From NCBI GenBank assembly GCA_022494885.1, contig JAGVSM010001239.1, forward strand, positions 51,789-115,788: DNA of 64,000 bases. Reading direction: 5' to 3'. This document shows, piece after piece, positions 1 to 10,619 of the stretch. Source of the DNA: Micrasema longulum (Eukaryota; Arthropoda; Insecta; Trichoptera; Brachycentridae). Under the pieces are notes generated by a model that saw only the letters and a program-made list of their open reading frames with translations, did no database searches and had not been told where the DNA came from. The position numbers were made by a program, and so were the translations under genes. Each line of letters starts with the position of its first letter. Position 1 is the stretch's first letter.

Positions 1-785
1 CACGGTTCGCCCCTGCTGCATCAGTACACCAATCGTAGCGTATCGTGATATTTTTTTTATTACATGAAGGTAAGATGGTCTTACGATTTAGGTAGCAGTC
101 CAGTAGCTCAATCAAAAATAACTATCGACGTGCTTAAAAACATGCTAAGCATATAAGCGATCACAATGAACAATAATGAACATGCTTAAGTTATCGCAGT
201 CATAAGTCGACGCGTGTGTAATCTCTAATACAAGTTTGTTTTTTGTTTTCCTCGTAAATAAATACAGTTCATTGGTAAAAAAAAAAATAAACAATATTTT
301 ACATTTGCAAAATAGTAAGGAGTATCTAATACAAAAAAGTGAAAATTAAATTGCAATTACTATATCGACTGCTTTTCTTGACATTTGGCTTGCCAACCGC
401 CGGCTAAATGCAATGAATAGCATGATAAATAATAAATAAATAAATGAAAATAGCAGTTTTGGAATATTTCCATATTTACACCGTTGAAATTCAAATAGGT
501 GATTGCGCAGCAGGATTATAGATATATTTTGACATTTAACATTAGGTGTTCACGGATGTTCCATTGCGATCGCGAATACGATAAACAACCATGGTGAGAA
601 ATTGTTATCACATCGCTGGTTAGCACGTCGATAGTTATTTGTGATTGAGCTACTGGGAATATGAAATATTATAGAGTAAAAACACCCTTTTAAATAAATA
701 TTTTACATCAACCATGTCGGGAATCGAACCCGAGACCTCTCGCATGGTAGGCAAACGCGCTGACCTCGTGTCGGCCTCATGGCGT
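1..785 (-). mobile_element. SINE1 (tRNA-headed), interrupted by MITE-1
   Basis: SINE1 reads on the minus strand: its 3' portion is at 1-100 and its 5' portion at 656-785, with a TIR element at 101-655 between them. The 5' portion contains the B-box-like GTTCGATTCCCG (on minus) and the tRNA-like head seen also at 54794 and 48270. Joining the two parts gives the same order as the intact copy at 54794-55059. Confidence 0.85.
101..655 (+). mobile_element. MITE-1 copy 1 (terminal inverted repeats about 34 bp)
   Basis: Starts CAGTAGCTCAATCA and ends TGATTGAGCTACTG; the match extends to about 34 bp, including ACTATCGACGTGCT. It is 555 bp, AT-rich and non-coding. Two other copies (26859-27644 and 31265-31772) share the interior and ends. 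A clean target duplication could not be identified. Superfamily unknown. Confidence 0.8.
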
Positions 786-875
786 AAATAAAAATAAATA
801 AATTAGTCTATTAACAAATAAAAAAAATATAAAGAGCATTGAATTTCCTCATTGTAACATAAAAAAAAACATAAA

Positions 876-1242
876 TCAACTGAGATGAAGAACATTTAAG
901 AGATGGTAATATAGAAGTCCAGGCATCTACAGGGCTTATGACCTGTCAATGGCTGGTTTAAGTGGCCACTTTACACACTGTGTAACATTCACCATTCTGC
1001 CTTTATTTAAACATCTATATTTCTTCAATTCTTCCATATGTTGATGTTTGTGAAGTTAAAGAGCTGAAACCTTTATTTATGCTGGTTAGATTCATATAAT
1101 TGAATTATTTCACTTACATACTAGGCAACGCCTGAAAATGTTATTTTTTCTCTGTTGTAATATGTTAATATAAACAGCTCCCCAGGGAGTTGAATCCAGT
1201 CCTTGCCTACAAAAATTTGGACAAACTCAAAATATTGTTAAA
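876..1242 (+). mobile_element. R element (long-TIR repeat family)
   Basis: Carries the family hallmarks: a GAGATGAAGAACATTT start, the palindromic block AAGTGGCCACTT, ACACACTGTGT, and a terminal segment with AACAGCTCCCCAGGGAGTT and a GGACAAACTCAAAATATTG end. More than fifteen related pieces are in the window. Non-coding. Confidence 0.75.
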
Positions 1243-1574
1243 AAAAACACATCAGAGAAACACGCAAAAGTTTGGTTAAAAAGCTACGCATTATAGCATA
1301 TTTTCATTTACATACAAAACTTATTAAATATTTTGAATACTCAATCACTGCACGCCTCATCAGCGAACTAAAGCTTTTTTCCCTACAACATTGTATTGAT
1401 GTATGTAGTTTTGAGGATCAGTGAATCGAATCACAGCCGAGGGTATAATATTGAGATTTTATTGTGAACGCGACCCTTGTACGTATATTTATACGCCTTG
1501 TTGAATCAGCTTAGATGCACAAAATTCACTATGCGAGTCTGGAGCGTTTTGAGAAACATCACGCAATAATGCTT

Positions 1575-1872
1575 ATATATTACAATATTTGAGTTTGTCC
1601 AAATGTTCGTAGACAAAAGACTGGATTTCACCCCCCCGGGAGTCATTAAGATTAACAAATTACAACAGGGATGGAGAACACCTTAAATAAGGGAATATGG
1701 AAATCTAGGCATTACAGGGCTTATGATTGTCATTGGCTGGTTTAAGTGGCCACTTAACACACTGTGTAACATCCACCATTTTGCCTATGTTTGAACATCC
1801 ATATTTCTTCAATTCTTCCATTTGTTGATTTTAGTGAAGTTAAAGAGCTGAAACCTTTATTGTTGCGAAGAG
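1575..1872 (+). mobile_element. R element, 5' part
   Basis: Begins with the inverted version of the terminal segment (TTTGAGTTTGTCC, GACTGGATTTCACCC, then ACAACAGGGATGGAGAAC), which shows that the family has long terminal inverted repeats. It runs through the GGCCACTT and TGTGTAACATCC blocks and stops within the right half. Confidence 0.7.
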
Positions 1873-1874
1873 AC

Positions 1875-2290
1875 TCATCTGACTGACATGAAAAATAATG
1901 TACTTTGTCACCACATGTTACGAATTTATTCAAATGATTTAAATGAATCGGGTTGTGGTCTCGTGGCTAGTGTTGCGGACTCACGGGCCAGAGGCCCGAG
2001 GTTCAAACCCCACTCTCTCCCAAATTGATTTCTATTTTCTAATAGTGAGTTATTTACAGCTTGTTGAAAATGGCCACCAAAATTTAAATAATTGTGTAAA
2101 TTTTAAGAACGCTAATATTTTTTTTTTGTTAAAAAAAAAAAAAGAACAAGTGGGTTTTAAATTTCTTCCGAAACATCCCTTCTGGTAAGGCCTGCAACCG
2201 CAGATGCGCGTTCACTAAATTTAGTGCGCTGTTTGAGTAGAGGTATAATTACTTTTCCTTTAGCCGTAGACGTAGCTGATCTAAGCGTGA
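1875..2290 (-). mobile_element. L2-like family A fragment, interrupted by SINE3
   Basis: On the minus strand this matches the C-terminal codons and 3' UTR of the family A element at 4899-5765 (Leu-Arg-Lys-Gln region and AAACCCACTTGTTCT). The sequence breaks at about 1940 and resumes at about 2146 around a SINE3 insert. Confidence 0.75.
1944..2145 (+). mobile_element. SINE3 (tRNA-headed) inserted in family A
   Basis: The tRNA-like head GGTTGTGGTCTCGTGGCTAG and the B-box-like GGTTCAAACCCC are followed by an A-rich end at about 2128-2145. Related copies are at 29690 and 55325. The apparent 81-codon frame here is a by-product. Confidence 0.7.
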
Positions 2291-2375
2291 GTATTAATAT
2301 TAACAACTCCCCAGGGAGTTGAATCCAGTCCTTGTCTTCAAAAATTTGGCCAAATTTAAAATATTTTTATACAAG
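2291..2375 (+). mobile_element. R element terminal fragment
   Basis: Contains AACAACTCCCCAGGGAGTT and the following CCAGTCCTTGTCTTC block of the R right end. Confidence 0.65.
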
Positions 2376-2894
2376 TTATTCATAATAATAATAACACGAT
2401 GCTACATCACCACTAGCAAATGATTTTTTGACCACAGTCTTAAGAGTTAAGCAGGCAAATGAGAAAAAATGGCTTCCAGACTTTCGACTGCCTAAATACC
2501 TAAGCGGATTCCTGTATTGTAGTTAAAATGGCAATAAATTAAGTTTTAACACGAGGATATCTAAGTTTCCTGACAATGCATTCAGATTCGTCGTCCCTTT
2601 TGACCTGTTTGACAATGCCTTCTGGCTTCTTCTGGCCGCATTGTCTCGCTGGCGAGATCGTCGAGCCGGCCATTGTTTGCATAACTGCTGCTTCTCGGTA
2701 AAGTGTGAAACCAAACCTAGAAGTATCCGACGCGTCTATTTTACCATTTTTCAGTGTGGGCATTCGCTCAATTTTACTGCGAAATCGTAATAAATTACTC
2801 TCCGACACATTTGACAATGCGTTCAGATTATTCTCGAAGCAAAAAATGAACCCGAGCAGGGCGAAAATGATCCTTGTGGGCTTTGCTACGACAT
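2376..2894. other. unassigned sequence
   Basis: Mildly GC-richer than its surroundings, with overlapping short frames on both strands (up to 92 codons). None shows a recognisable domain. Probably an old repeat, but I cannot name it. Confidence 0.4.
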
Positions 2895-3165
2895 CACATT
2901 TCCCTCGCTATTTTTCAATGCGGAATAGATTTTTAATTTGAATTTGACGTTTCGTTGAAAGCGGAACGCAACGAGAGACTGTAAAATGTTTAGTTCTTTG
3001 CTAAAAACCTGAAAAATAAATTCCTGTCATAATTATTAAATAAGTACCCACCTCAAAATTTGCTGCAACAGAGAGGGAAAACATTTGTGAGATGGAAATG
3101 TAAAAGTCTAAGCATTTACAGGGCTTATGACCTATAATTTGCTGTTTTTTTTTAGTTTCCATTTT
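2895..3165 (+). repeat. composite repeat block: unique segment plus R-like start
   Basis: From TTTCCCTCGC through GCGGAACGCAACGAGAGACTG, an R-like CAACAGAGAGGGAAAACATT and TTACAGGGCTTATGACC. The same order occurs inverted at about 20390-20665, next to another family J copy. Confidence 0.7.
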
Positions 3166-3700
3166 CCTTTATAAACAAAGATTAATAATAAAAATAATTT
3201 GATACTCGTGCCGAGGACACTTAACAATATACTTTTTTAAATACTTTTACTTTTTTTTTCTCTTCTAGACCGTCGAAATAAATCCAACCTTCTAGTCCTA
3301 TTTAAAATTCTTAACTCACTCTTTGATGCGCCTGAACTACTGAGCTCAATAAAATATCCCAACTAGATAAATAACATCAGACAAAACTTACTTTTTCATA
3401 CCGATAACCATAGAACTAACTATGGTTTTCATTCCCCTATGCCCAGAATTCTTAGGTCTGCCAACAAACATACCAGCCTTGATTTCTTTGATAACAAGTT
3501 GTCTTCTTTCAAACGATCACTGAATCAAATTCAATTGTAAACACCTCTCTCCCGCTTCCACTCCCACAAAGTCTACTATATACCACTGTGTCTTTCTACT
3601 TTCCTTTATAATAATTTTCTATGTATAAATATGTCCTTAAAAATGCCTGTTGAGCGTATATATAAAAAAAATTATAAATAAATGTGAGAATAAACAACGA
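3166..3700 (+). mobile_element. non-LTR retrotransposon family J, 3' fragment
   Basis: Translation gives the C-terminus of a reverse-transcriptase polyprotein: DRRNKSNLL, FKILNSLFDAPELL, then NYGFHSPMPRILRSANKH and FKRSLNQIQL, with stops between. This layout is typical of the tail of Jockey-type non-LTR elements. Copies are at 17565, 19890, 28265, 29345 and 54690. Confidence 0.75.
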
Positions 3701-3879
3701 AGATATACAGAGATAATTAACAAAATGTTCAGACAGTTTTAAACACTACGTATTTTAGTTTATATTTAATTTAGGTACACCTATATTACTTTTATTTTAA
3801 AACGTACAATAAAATAACAAAAACATAACATAAACTATACGTTTGTGGAGCAGTTGATTCAATATTGGTTTGGGCGAAT

Positions 3880-4155
3880 GAGACAATCCATTTTACTTGT
3901 ACCCAGCTCCACTATCCATTATCAGCCGGATGAGTCTCACCCACATTATAAAGGTTTCAGCTATTTTACTTCAGAGTAAAAGTTGAGAAAATGTGGATGT
4001 TTAAACAAAGGCAGAATGATGAATGTTACACGTTGTGTAAAATGGCCACTTAATCCAGCTAATGACAGGTCAAAAGCCATGTAAATGCCTAGGCCTCCAT
4101 ATTCTCTTTTCAAAAAGGGCAACCCTCTCTGTTGCAACATATATAAATTATCCAG
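3880..4155 (-). mobile_element. R element (minus)
   Basis: Reverse-oriented copy with AATGTTACACGTTGTGTAAAATGGCCACTT, ending near CCCTCTCTGTTGCAACAT. Confidence 0.7.
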
Positions 4156-4229
4156 CTATAATAATATGTTACAATAGCATTTATATTCTAAGAGGGAAAT
4201 TAAAAAAAAAACTAAAAAAATATTCAGTT

Positions 4230-4380
4230 TCTTTTCGCTTTATTTCCACCAGTACCCGGGTTTCGTCGTGACCGACATCGTCAGACTGGTTAAAAGACTG
4301 TTTATTTTGAAATAATAAGAGTGGTATCTTGTATTTTTGTTTAATACTTCCACAGAGTCAAAAGTCAAACCCAAGGGCAG
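4230..4380 (-). mobile_element. Penelope-like fragment with hammerhead-like core
   Basis: On the minus strand, CTGACGA (4278-4284), a GTCG/CGAC stem, GAAAC (4260-4264), a short ACCCGGGT stem and GTA (4253-4255) occur in hammerhead order. The outer arms ACCAG and CTGGT can pair. Other boundaries are uncertain. Confidence 0.5.
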
Positions 4381-4436
4381 TGCTTCTCAAAGAGTACTTT
4401 AGGATTATCATTATAATATAATGTAATAATAATAAA

Positions 4437-6060
4437 CATCTTTCATCATCATAATCAACCGTCCTAGGAGCCTCGTATTCCTCGGTCTTAACTCAAGATA
4501 CCCATATCTTTGAAGATAGCGGGGAAAACCCAAACGCCATTTTCCGTAGGGATAGGCAGATAGAATGGACCGCCACACACGTCTATCCTGGCATACATTC
4601 CTAGATTCTTTCACATTCATACATCTTGCTGTATGTGCCTTTCGGTTCTGTCTGCTTTTGACATGACCAGACTTAAGATTTTGGTTTACCTGCTCATGCC
4701 ACGTTTTCCTTGGTCGTCCTCGTCTCACGTTAGCGTTAATTTTCGCCGTGTATACTAGTTTTACCATTCTTTCGTTCTACTTGACCAAACCATCTTAGAG
4801 ACCCTTTCTTAATCTTATAAATTATATTTAACTCTAATTTACACCCTCGCCTGGTTTCATCATTCGTAACCCTGTCATACAACTGTGAACAACTGTGGGT
4901 GGCTTCAGCCAGACGACAGAATTTGATCCAGGATACGGCTCTACCTAATGTAGGGAGTACCGCTTTACACACAGTTAAACTACTGGGAGTTTTACTCAAT
5001 TCTGACCTATCTCTTGACGCTCAAATTAGTAGAACGATAAGTTCATGCTTCTACCAGTTGAGACAAATTAAATGTATACGCAAAAATTTGCCAGTTGATG
5101 CCGCCCGTCAATTAATAAATGCGTTTGTAGTGTCTAGAGTCGATTATTGTAATGGTATCTATGCAGGTCTACCAATGAACAAAATGACTCGCCTACAATC
5201 TGTATTGAATGCCGCAGCGAGACTCTTTTTCGGAATCTCTAAGTCCAGTCATATCACTCCACTACTTCGGGAACTACACTGGCTACGTTTTCCACAGAGG
5301 GTCGAATACAAACTCTGTTGGCTTATGTATAAGTCACTGCACAACACGGATCCGGAATATCTAAGGGAACTATGCATTCCAGATGAACTAGCTGACAGGC
5401 GTCTCGCGCTTAGATCAGCTACGTCAACCGCGAGAGGAAAAGTTATTATACCTCTACGCAAACAGCGCACTAAATTTAGTGAACGCGCATTTGCGATTGC
5501 AGGCCCTATGGCATGGAATGCTCTCCCAGCAGAGGTGCGAGGCTGTGAAAGTGAAGTGATGTTTCGGAAAAACTTAAAACCCACTTGTTCTCTAAATCAT
5601 TTGAATAAATCCGTAGCACGTGACAACAAAATAAATTATTTTAATTAAATTACAAATTTAAAAGCTTCAATCAAATTAACCTAACAATAGAATCACCATG
5701 TAAAGCGCCCTTGAGGTATTTTATTACGAAAATGGTGCTATATAAGTAATCCAAAATAATAATAATTGATTTCCCACACATTCGTCTGAGAGGTCGCATT
5801 TCAACCACCTTCACTCGTCTATCATTCTTCTTCTGCCAGTTTCACTTCCATACATAAATGTTGGAACTAAAACTCCGTTGTGCATTGCTAGTTTAGCTTC
5901 GATTGACATATTTTTATTAGCAATTACCGTGCTTAGTGCGCTGTTCATTTTGTTGCCCGCATTCACTCTCCTTTCAACATATTTTTCCACTCTTCCATCT
6001 CTTGAAATCATGCTTCCCCGATACACAAATCCTTTAGGAGTTATGTATATTAAAATAATA
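4437..6060 (-). mobile_element. non-LTR family C, split by a family A insertion
   Basis: Minus-strand reading starts near 6060 with SRDGRVEKYVERRVNAGNK and HNGVLVPTFMYGSE and reaches the MCGK codons at about 5770. It resumes at about 4893 with LYDRVTNDETRRG, then GRPRKTWHEQVN and WRSILSAYPYG. The gap is filled by the plus-strand family A element. A further family C scrap is at 6105-6160. Confidence 0.8.
4894..5767 (+). mobile_element. L2-like non-LTR family A, 3' half with open frame
   Basis: The best family A copy: a 249-codon frame at 4899-5648 covers the distal reverse-transcriptase and C-terminal region. Motifs include VKLLGVLLNSDLSLDAQI, SRVDYCNGIYAGLP, LQSVLNAAARL, LRELHWL and SERAFAIAGPMAWNALP. 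The catalytic RT part and endonuclease are absent, as expected for a 5'-truncated insertion. The 3' UTR ends in an L2-like hairpin tail at 5700-5752 and ATAATAATAATT. It sits inside a family C element. Confidence 0.88.
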
Positions 6061-6384
6061 TAACAGAAATTAATATTATTTTATAGCGGGAATATAAATG
6101 GCTGGTTTTTTACACTCTCGCCAGATTTCTTCATCCATAACCCTGTCATACCCCTAAGGCAAACGAAGTGCTAGTGGAATAATGCTAAATGACGTTTCTA
6201 ATATCTGACCCTTGACGCAAGAAAGTATGAATTCATTATAAATTTAATTTTAACACAGTTTAAAATTATTAATGTACGTGTTTTTTATTTGTAAATGTAT
6301 TTTTTACAGTTCTTAAAGTTCTTTTGCTAAGTGACTTAAAAACCTTATTCTATAATTTTCTTCACCGTGTTATAGTGAGTAAAT

Positions 6385-6460
6385 GGGCGAGTGTGTATGT
6401 GCGTGTGAGAGAGTTTGCGTGTGCGTGTATATGTGTGGATATTTATACATGCGTGCGCAT
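6385..6460 (+). repeat. GT-rich simple repeat
   Basis: An irregular run of GTGTGTATGTGCGTGTGAGAG type sequence just before a non-LTR fragment. Confidence 0.6.
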
Positions 6461-6489
6461 TTGCATGCATATGTTTATGCAATTATTAT

Positions 6490-7060
6490 GCTTTTTCCCA
6501 GAATTCAAGATATGTGACAAATAAGATAGCAAGGAAGGTTTCTCTTATGGGAAGAATCAGAAGATATATAACTGCAGATTCGTGCAGGATGATTTATAAC
6601 TCCATTATTGTGCCTCATATAAATTATTGTAGTAGTATTTTGTTTTTGGCAACTGAAGGGGAAAAAAATAAACTTACTGTTCTGCAGAATAGGGCTATGA
6701 GAGTAATTTTGAGAAAAAATAAATACACCAGAATAAAGTTGATGCTGAAACAAGCAAAAATTATGACAGTACGTCAACTAATATATTTTAATGTAATGTT
6801 TTTTGTTCATAAAATGATTAATGGTTATACCTTAAAAGAGTTGACTCAATAGGTTTTTTCTAATCAATGTGAACACTTATATAAAATGAGAAATAAACAT
6901 GAAGTAAGACTACCATTTCGCAGGAAAACAAGTACACAGAACTCGTTGATGCACCGAGCTGTACAGTTATATTATATGGAAAAACCATTAGAAATAAGAG
7001 AGCAAAAAAATATTATTTCATTTAAATGTCAATTCAAAAAACATGTGTTTAGCAGATAAA
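6490..7060 (+). mobile_element. non-LTR family F, C-terminal fragment
   Basis: Translation shows YNSIIVPHINYCSSILF, LQNRAMRVILRKNKYT and FNVMFFVHKMINGY, then after a stop, SLMHRAVQLYYMEKPLEIRE and FKCQFKKHVFSR. This is the post-RT tail of a non-LTR retrotransposon. The 3' AT-rich tail may run to about 7300. Confidence 0.75.
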
Positions 7061-7955
7061 TTTTCGTGTTAGCTTTATAGAAGTTTTCTTTTTAAGTGTA
7101 CGTATATCGTTTGAAAAATGTTAATAATTAGTATATGTTTTAATAATAATTAGATATAAGTTAATATTAGGACATTCATTTATTATGTTTGTACTATTTA
7201 AAGACAAAATATTTTTATTTTTTTTAGATGTGTTTTATATACCTTAATTTATTTTTTGAAATATATGTGTATTTTGTACTTAAATTTTTAATATTGTAAT
7301 CCCACAGCAAGCACAAGAGGTTGCTTCTTTTTTGGTGTGCTATTTCGTTTCGTTTTTTGTTGCTGTACTTTTGCTTTATTATGTATTTCTTTTTGTTAAC
7401 GCGTTGTAACTTTTTTTATTGTATTAAATTATTTTTTAAAATTAAGGAAATAAATAAATATAAACATACAAAATTTTGTCTGAAAGTTTTGGAAGCAACG
7501 CTCTGGCCTAATTTATCTATATTGGTGGTACGGGGTCACGTCGTGGCGCGTGGGAATACAGAGGATTATCCCAAACTAATTCATACATAAATTATAAATA
7601 TCCCCAAGTAATTCGTACATAAATTATAAACAAAATATTGGATTGTTTCCTTTGCTCGTTTTTCCTTTTTGCTGAACGGACTTATTTTCCACATTAAAAT
7701 CGTGTTATTGCAAAAGGACTTCGCATGTTTTTTTTTATTTGTCATACGTCACAGAGGTAGTTGTTGGATATTTTATTTTACTAGGAAAGCAACATAAATC
7801 GTAAAAATAAATACCTGTTATTATTATTATGGATAACTTATATACGCCAAGGATGATTTGCAACAGATAGTCTAGAGCGAATTGGCGATGAACGAAAGTG
7901 AGTCAAAAGTTATGGTATTTTAAGTTATGGGAACCCGAGTTAGGGTTCTAACTGC
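7061..7955. other. AT-rich intron/intergenic DNA
   Basis: Nothing recognised apart from a possible family F tail to about 7300. The 89-codon frame at 7321 is hydrophobic low-complexity translation of T-rich DNA. Confidence 0.5.
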
Positions 7956-8175
7956 ATGATAATGATAAACAACGAAAGTCTCGAACAAGTAGAAGGATTT
8001 GTGTATCTGGGTAGTCTGTTTTCAAGAGATGGAAGAGTAGAAAAAGATGTTGAAAGAAGAGTGAATGCGGGCAACAAAATTAACGGAGCACTAAGCACAG
8101 TAATTGCTAATAAGAACATGTCAATCGAAGCTTAACTGGCAGTGCACAACGGAGTTTTAGTCCCAAGAATCCGAA
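7956..8175 (+). mobile_element. family C fragment
   Basis: Encodes EQVEGFVYLGSLFSRDGRVE, VERRVNAGNKINGAL and, past an in-frame stop, LAVHNGVLVP. It is the segment just downstream of the RT domain. Confidence 0.8.
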
Positions 8176-8930
8176 AATAAGTCTGGCTGCATTTGATACA
8201 TAGTAATTTTGTTTATTGGTAGGCCTGCTATGAGTTACTATGAAATGTAACTAAACCAAAAAAACAGCTATCTCGACTGCTAAGCTACAAATTAAAAATC
8301 TAAAACTAGGCGTTAACGTAAGTTTTGTCCGTTTTTTTCCAAATTAAAAAAAAATTGCATCAAAAGTAAAACAATATAGCATCAAAATTAGCATCGAATC
8401 AGCTTCTAAAGTAAAACAATATAGTAAGTGATTGATATGATTTTTTTCTAAAAAGCCTTTTTAAAATAATTCCATTTCTTATTTTTTATCTTTTCAAAAT
8501 GGAGTAAATCAATAATTTCTTTGACAAGCATCCCTTCCGCAAACCACTATTCCTGCACGATAAAAAAAAATTGCGATAAAAACGTATTTGACCAATGAAG
8601 CGATACGCACCAGACGCGGACAAGGGAAGCGGCTGGGTAGGAGATGGGTAGGGAGGGGTTTGTGGAGCGACTGCTTGTCCAATAAATTAAGGACTTACCA
8701 GATTTTGAGGTTGAAATTTTTTATTTTTTTAAAATGACTTTTTGGAAAACTTTTATTATGATTTTTTTAAAAGCTTATTATGAGGGATGTTCCTCTAAAG
8801 TTTTGCGGTCTGGCCCTGAGAAACCGTGTATAGACATACACATACCAGTGGTGGTATTCTGAATCTTCTCTATCCCCTAGACCCTAGAGAGTGGTTAATT
8901 TGAGTATTTTTATTTTTTGCATGCTCCTAA
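8176..8930. other. unassigned AT-rich stretch
   Basis: No family recognised. A short block GCGGTCTGGCCCTGAG AAACCGTG near 8806 recurs near 9230, so at least part is an old repeat. Confidence 0.4.
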
Positions 8931-9060
8931 ACCAGCAGTTCACAATGGAGTTCTACTGCCAACTCTTATGTATGGGAGTGATGTAAAAATAATGATGAAT
9001 GTAGGTTTAAGGCTGTCGAAATGCGATCCCTCGGGTGAGTGTGTGGTAAAACGATGTTTT
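8931..9060 (+). mobile_element. family C fragment
   Basis: Encodes VHNGVLLPTLMYGSD and a decayed AVEMRSLG segment, then breaks off. Confidence 0.7.
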
Positions 9061-9107
9061 AAAAAATATCACTAACACTCTAAAATTCATTTTCAAAAAA
9101 AAAATGT

Positions 9108-9183
9108 AAATAGGGGCTAGATTTCTTACTGTCCATGCGCTCTGTAGCTGCAACACTTGCTGTAATCTAGCTCCTTTATATCA
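9108..9183 (+). repeat. single M3 hairpin module
   Basis: GGGGCTAGATTTC and TAATCTAGCTCC flank the module core GCGCTCTGTAGCTGCAA. The flanks can pair. Confidence 0.6.
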
Positions 9184-9467
9184 TAATCACTTTTTAGCAT
9201 GAACACTTTTCAAATTTACTAAGTTTCGCGGTCTGGTCCTGAAAAACCGTGCATAAGGGAGGGCTTTCACTGATGTTTACGCGTAATGTTTCAAATTCAA
9301 GCCACCGTGAATTTGAGATGTGAAAAAAATCATGAATGAAGAGTGTTTCGGCTCCTTTTGCATTACGGACGCAATACAATGTCAATATAAAATCTTCATA
9401 CTCTATTTGCAATTGTTCGGGGCCGTCATACCGCAGTTCTCACACGCTTATCCGCACTTGGGTCTCG

Positions 9468-9470
<3 letters not shown>

Positions 9471-9502
<32 letters not shown>

Positions 9503-9504
9503 TT
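9471..9504 (+). repeat. short tandem repeat (CTACTGT)n
   Basis: About five copies of a 7-bp unit. Confidence 0.8.
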
Positions 9505-9924
9505 GTGCAATCTGCATTATTCGAGATTTAGCTCGAGCACAGCGTTTAAGATACCATCTTTTGAATTGCCACCGCGAGTCTGTTTGGATTTTTGTTTATT
9601 TGTCAAAACATGCTACTTAGTGACTATATAGTGTTACTTTAGCTCGGTAACGTAAGCCGTTTCTAAATCCAACAAAAACCACATTTTTTGTGTAGTGCGC
9701 TTGAGATTTAAATCTAGATATAAAATTAAGATGCGTCGTGATAAGTTTGTTACAAAATTTGCAGCGTAATTGATTTATTAGAAGAACGAGGAAGTACAGT
9801 GGTTTTTTAAACATTTTTAAATTTGTTAATTAATAGCCGATTTTATTTTATTTATTTTTTATACTGGAATTACATTATTTTTTACCTTGCTTATAATATA
9901 CAAGGTTTATATTTCATTATTGCC
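9505..9924. other. unassigned AT-rich stretch
   Basis: No coding or repeat family recognised. Confidence 0.4.
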
Positions 9925-10290
9925 TAATGATTCAAGACGATCTTAATCGTCTAACTGACTATTGTATTGAAAATAAACTGTTTTTGAATATAAATAAATT
10001 CCATTCACAAGGAAAAGAAAAATTCTTAATTTTGATTACAAACTAAACAATAATGTACTAATGAGAAAGCACGAAATTAAAAACTACTTTTTGAATCGCA
10101 TATCAATAAAATTACCTAATTGTATGTATTTATTTGATATGTAATATATTTTCTTTACTAACTTTGTATACTATGTGGAAATCTGTTATTAGTTCTGAGT
10201 TTATACACTATATCTGTTTGTTTACTAAAAATATGTATGTAGAACTGTTGATTTCCCTAATAAAATAAAATAAAATAAAAGAGGATTTTT
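9925..10290 (+). mobile_element. non-LTR family G, RT scrap plus 3' tail
   Basis: Encodes IQDDLNRLTDYCIENKLFLN, a typical RT-domain segment, then jumps to a 3' UTR ending in (TAAAA)n. The 3' UTR (TAGAACTGTTGATTTCCC) recurs inverted at 59850-60010. Internally deleted. Confidence 0.7.
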
Positions 10291-10619
10291 CTGCAATTAT
10301 ATTTCTTTAAATTTATCTAAACTGTTGGGATCATGAATGATATACTAATGTGGAACTTCTCAGCATTTGCTCACGTGGAGAGGAAACCACTCAAAACTCT
10401 TCAGGAGAAGCCGGCCTGTCAGCAGTCAACAGGCCTTCCGTTAGACTAGAAGAGTGTTCGGCATTTTGTTCCCTGCTTTGGTTTATTTTACCAATTGCCA
10501 GCACTATTTTGACCATGTATGATACTACCTCACGTGTGATTTCTTTGTTACCCGTCACCGATGGGATGTCGCTAAGATCACCCAGGCTGCTACATCGCGC
10601 CTCCAGCTATTAAACTAAG
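10291..10619. other. unassigned stretch
   Basis: Moderate GC, with an 87-codon frame at 10350 that lacks recognisable motifs. Confidence 0.35.

Noticed and set aside
2523..2941. Overlapping short frames on both strands
   Set aside because: No recognisable motif and mutual overlap; probably chance in a GC-richer repeat.
9320..9631. 94- and 103-codon overlapping frames
   Set aside because: They span a CTACTGT tandem repeat and have no domain.
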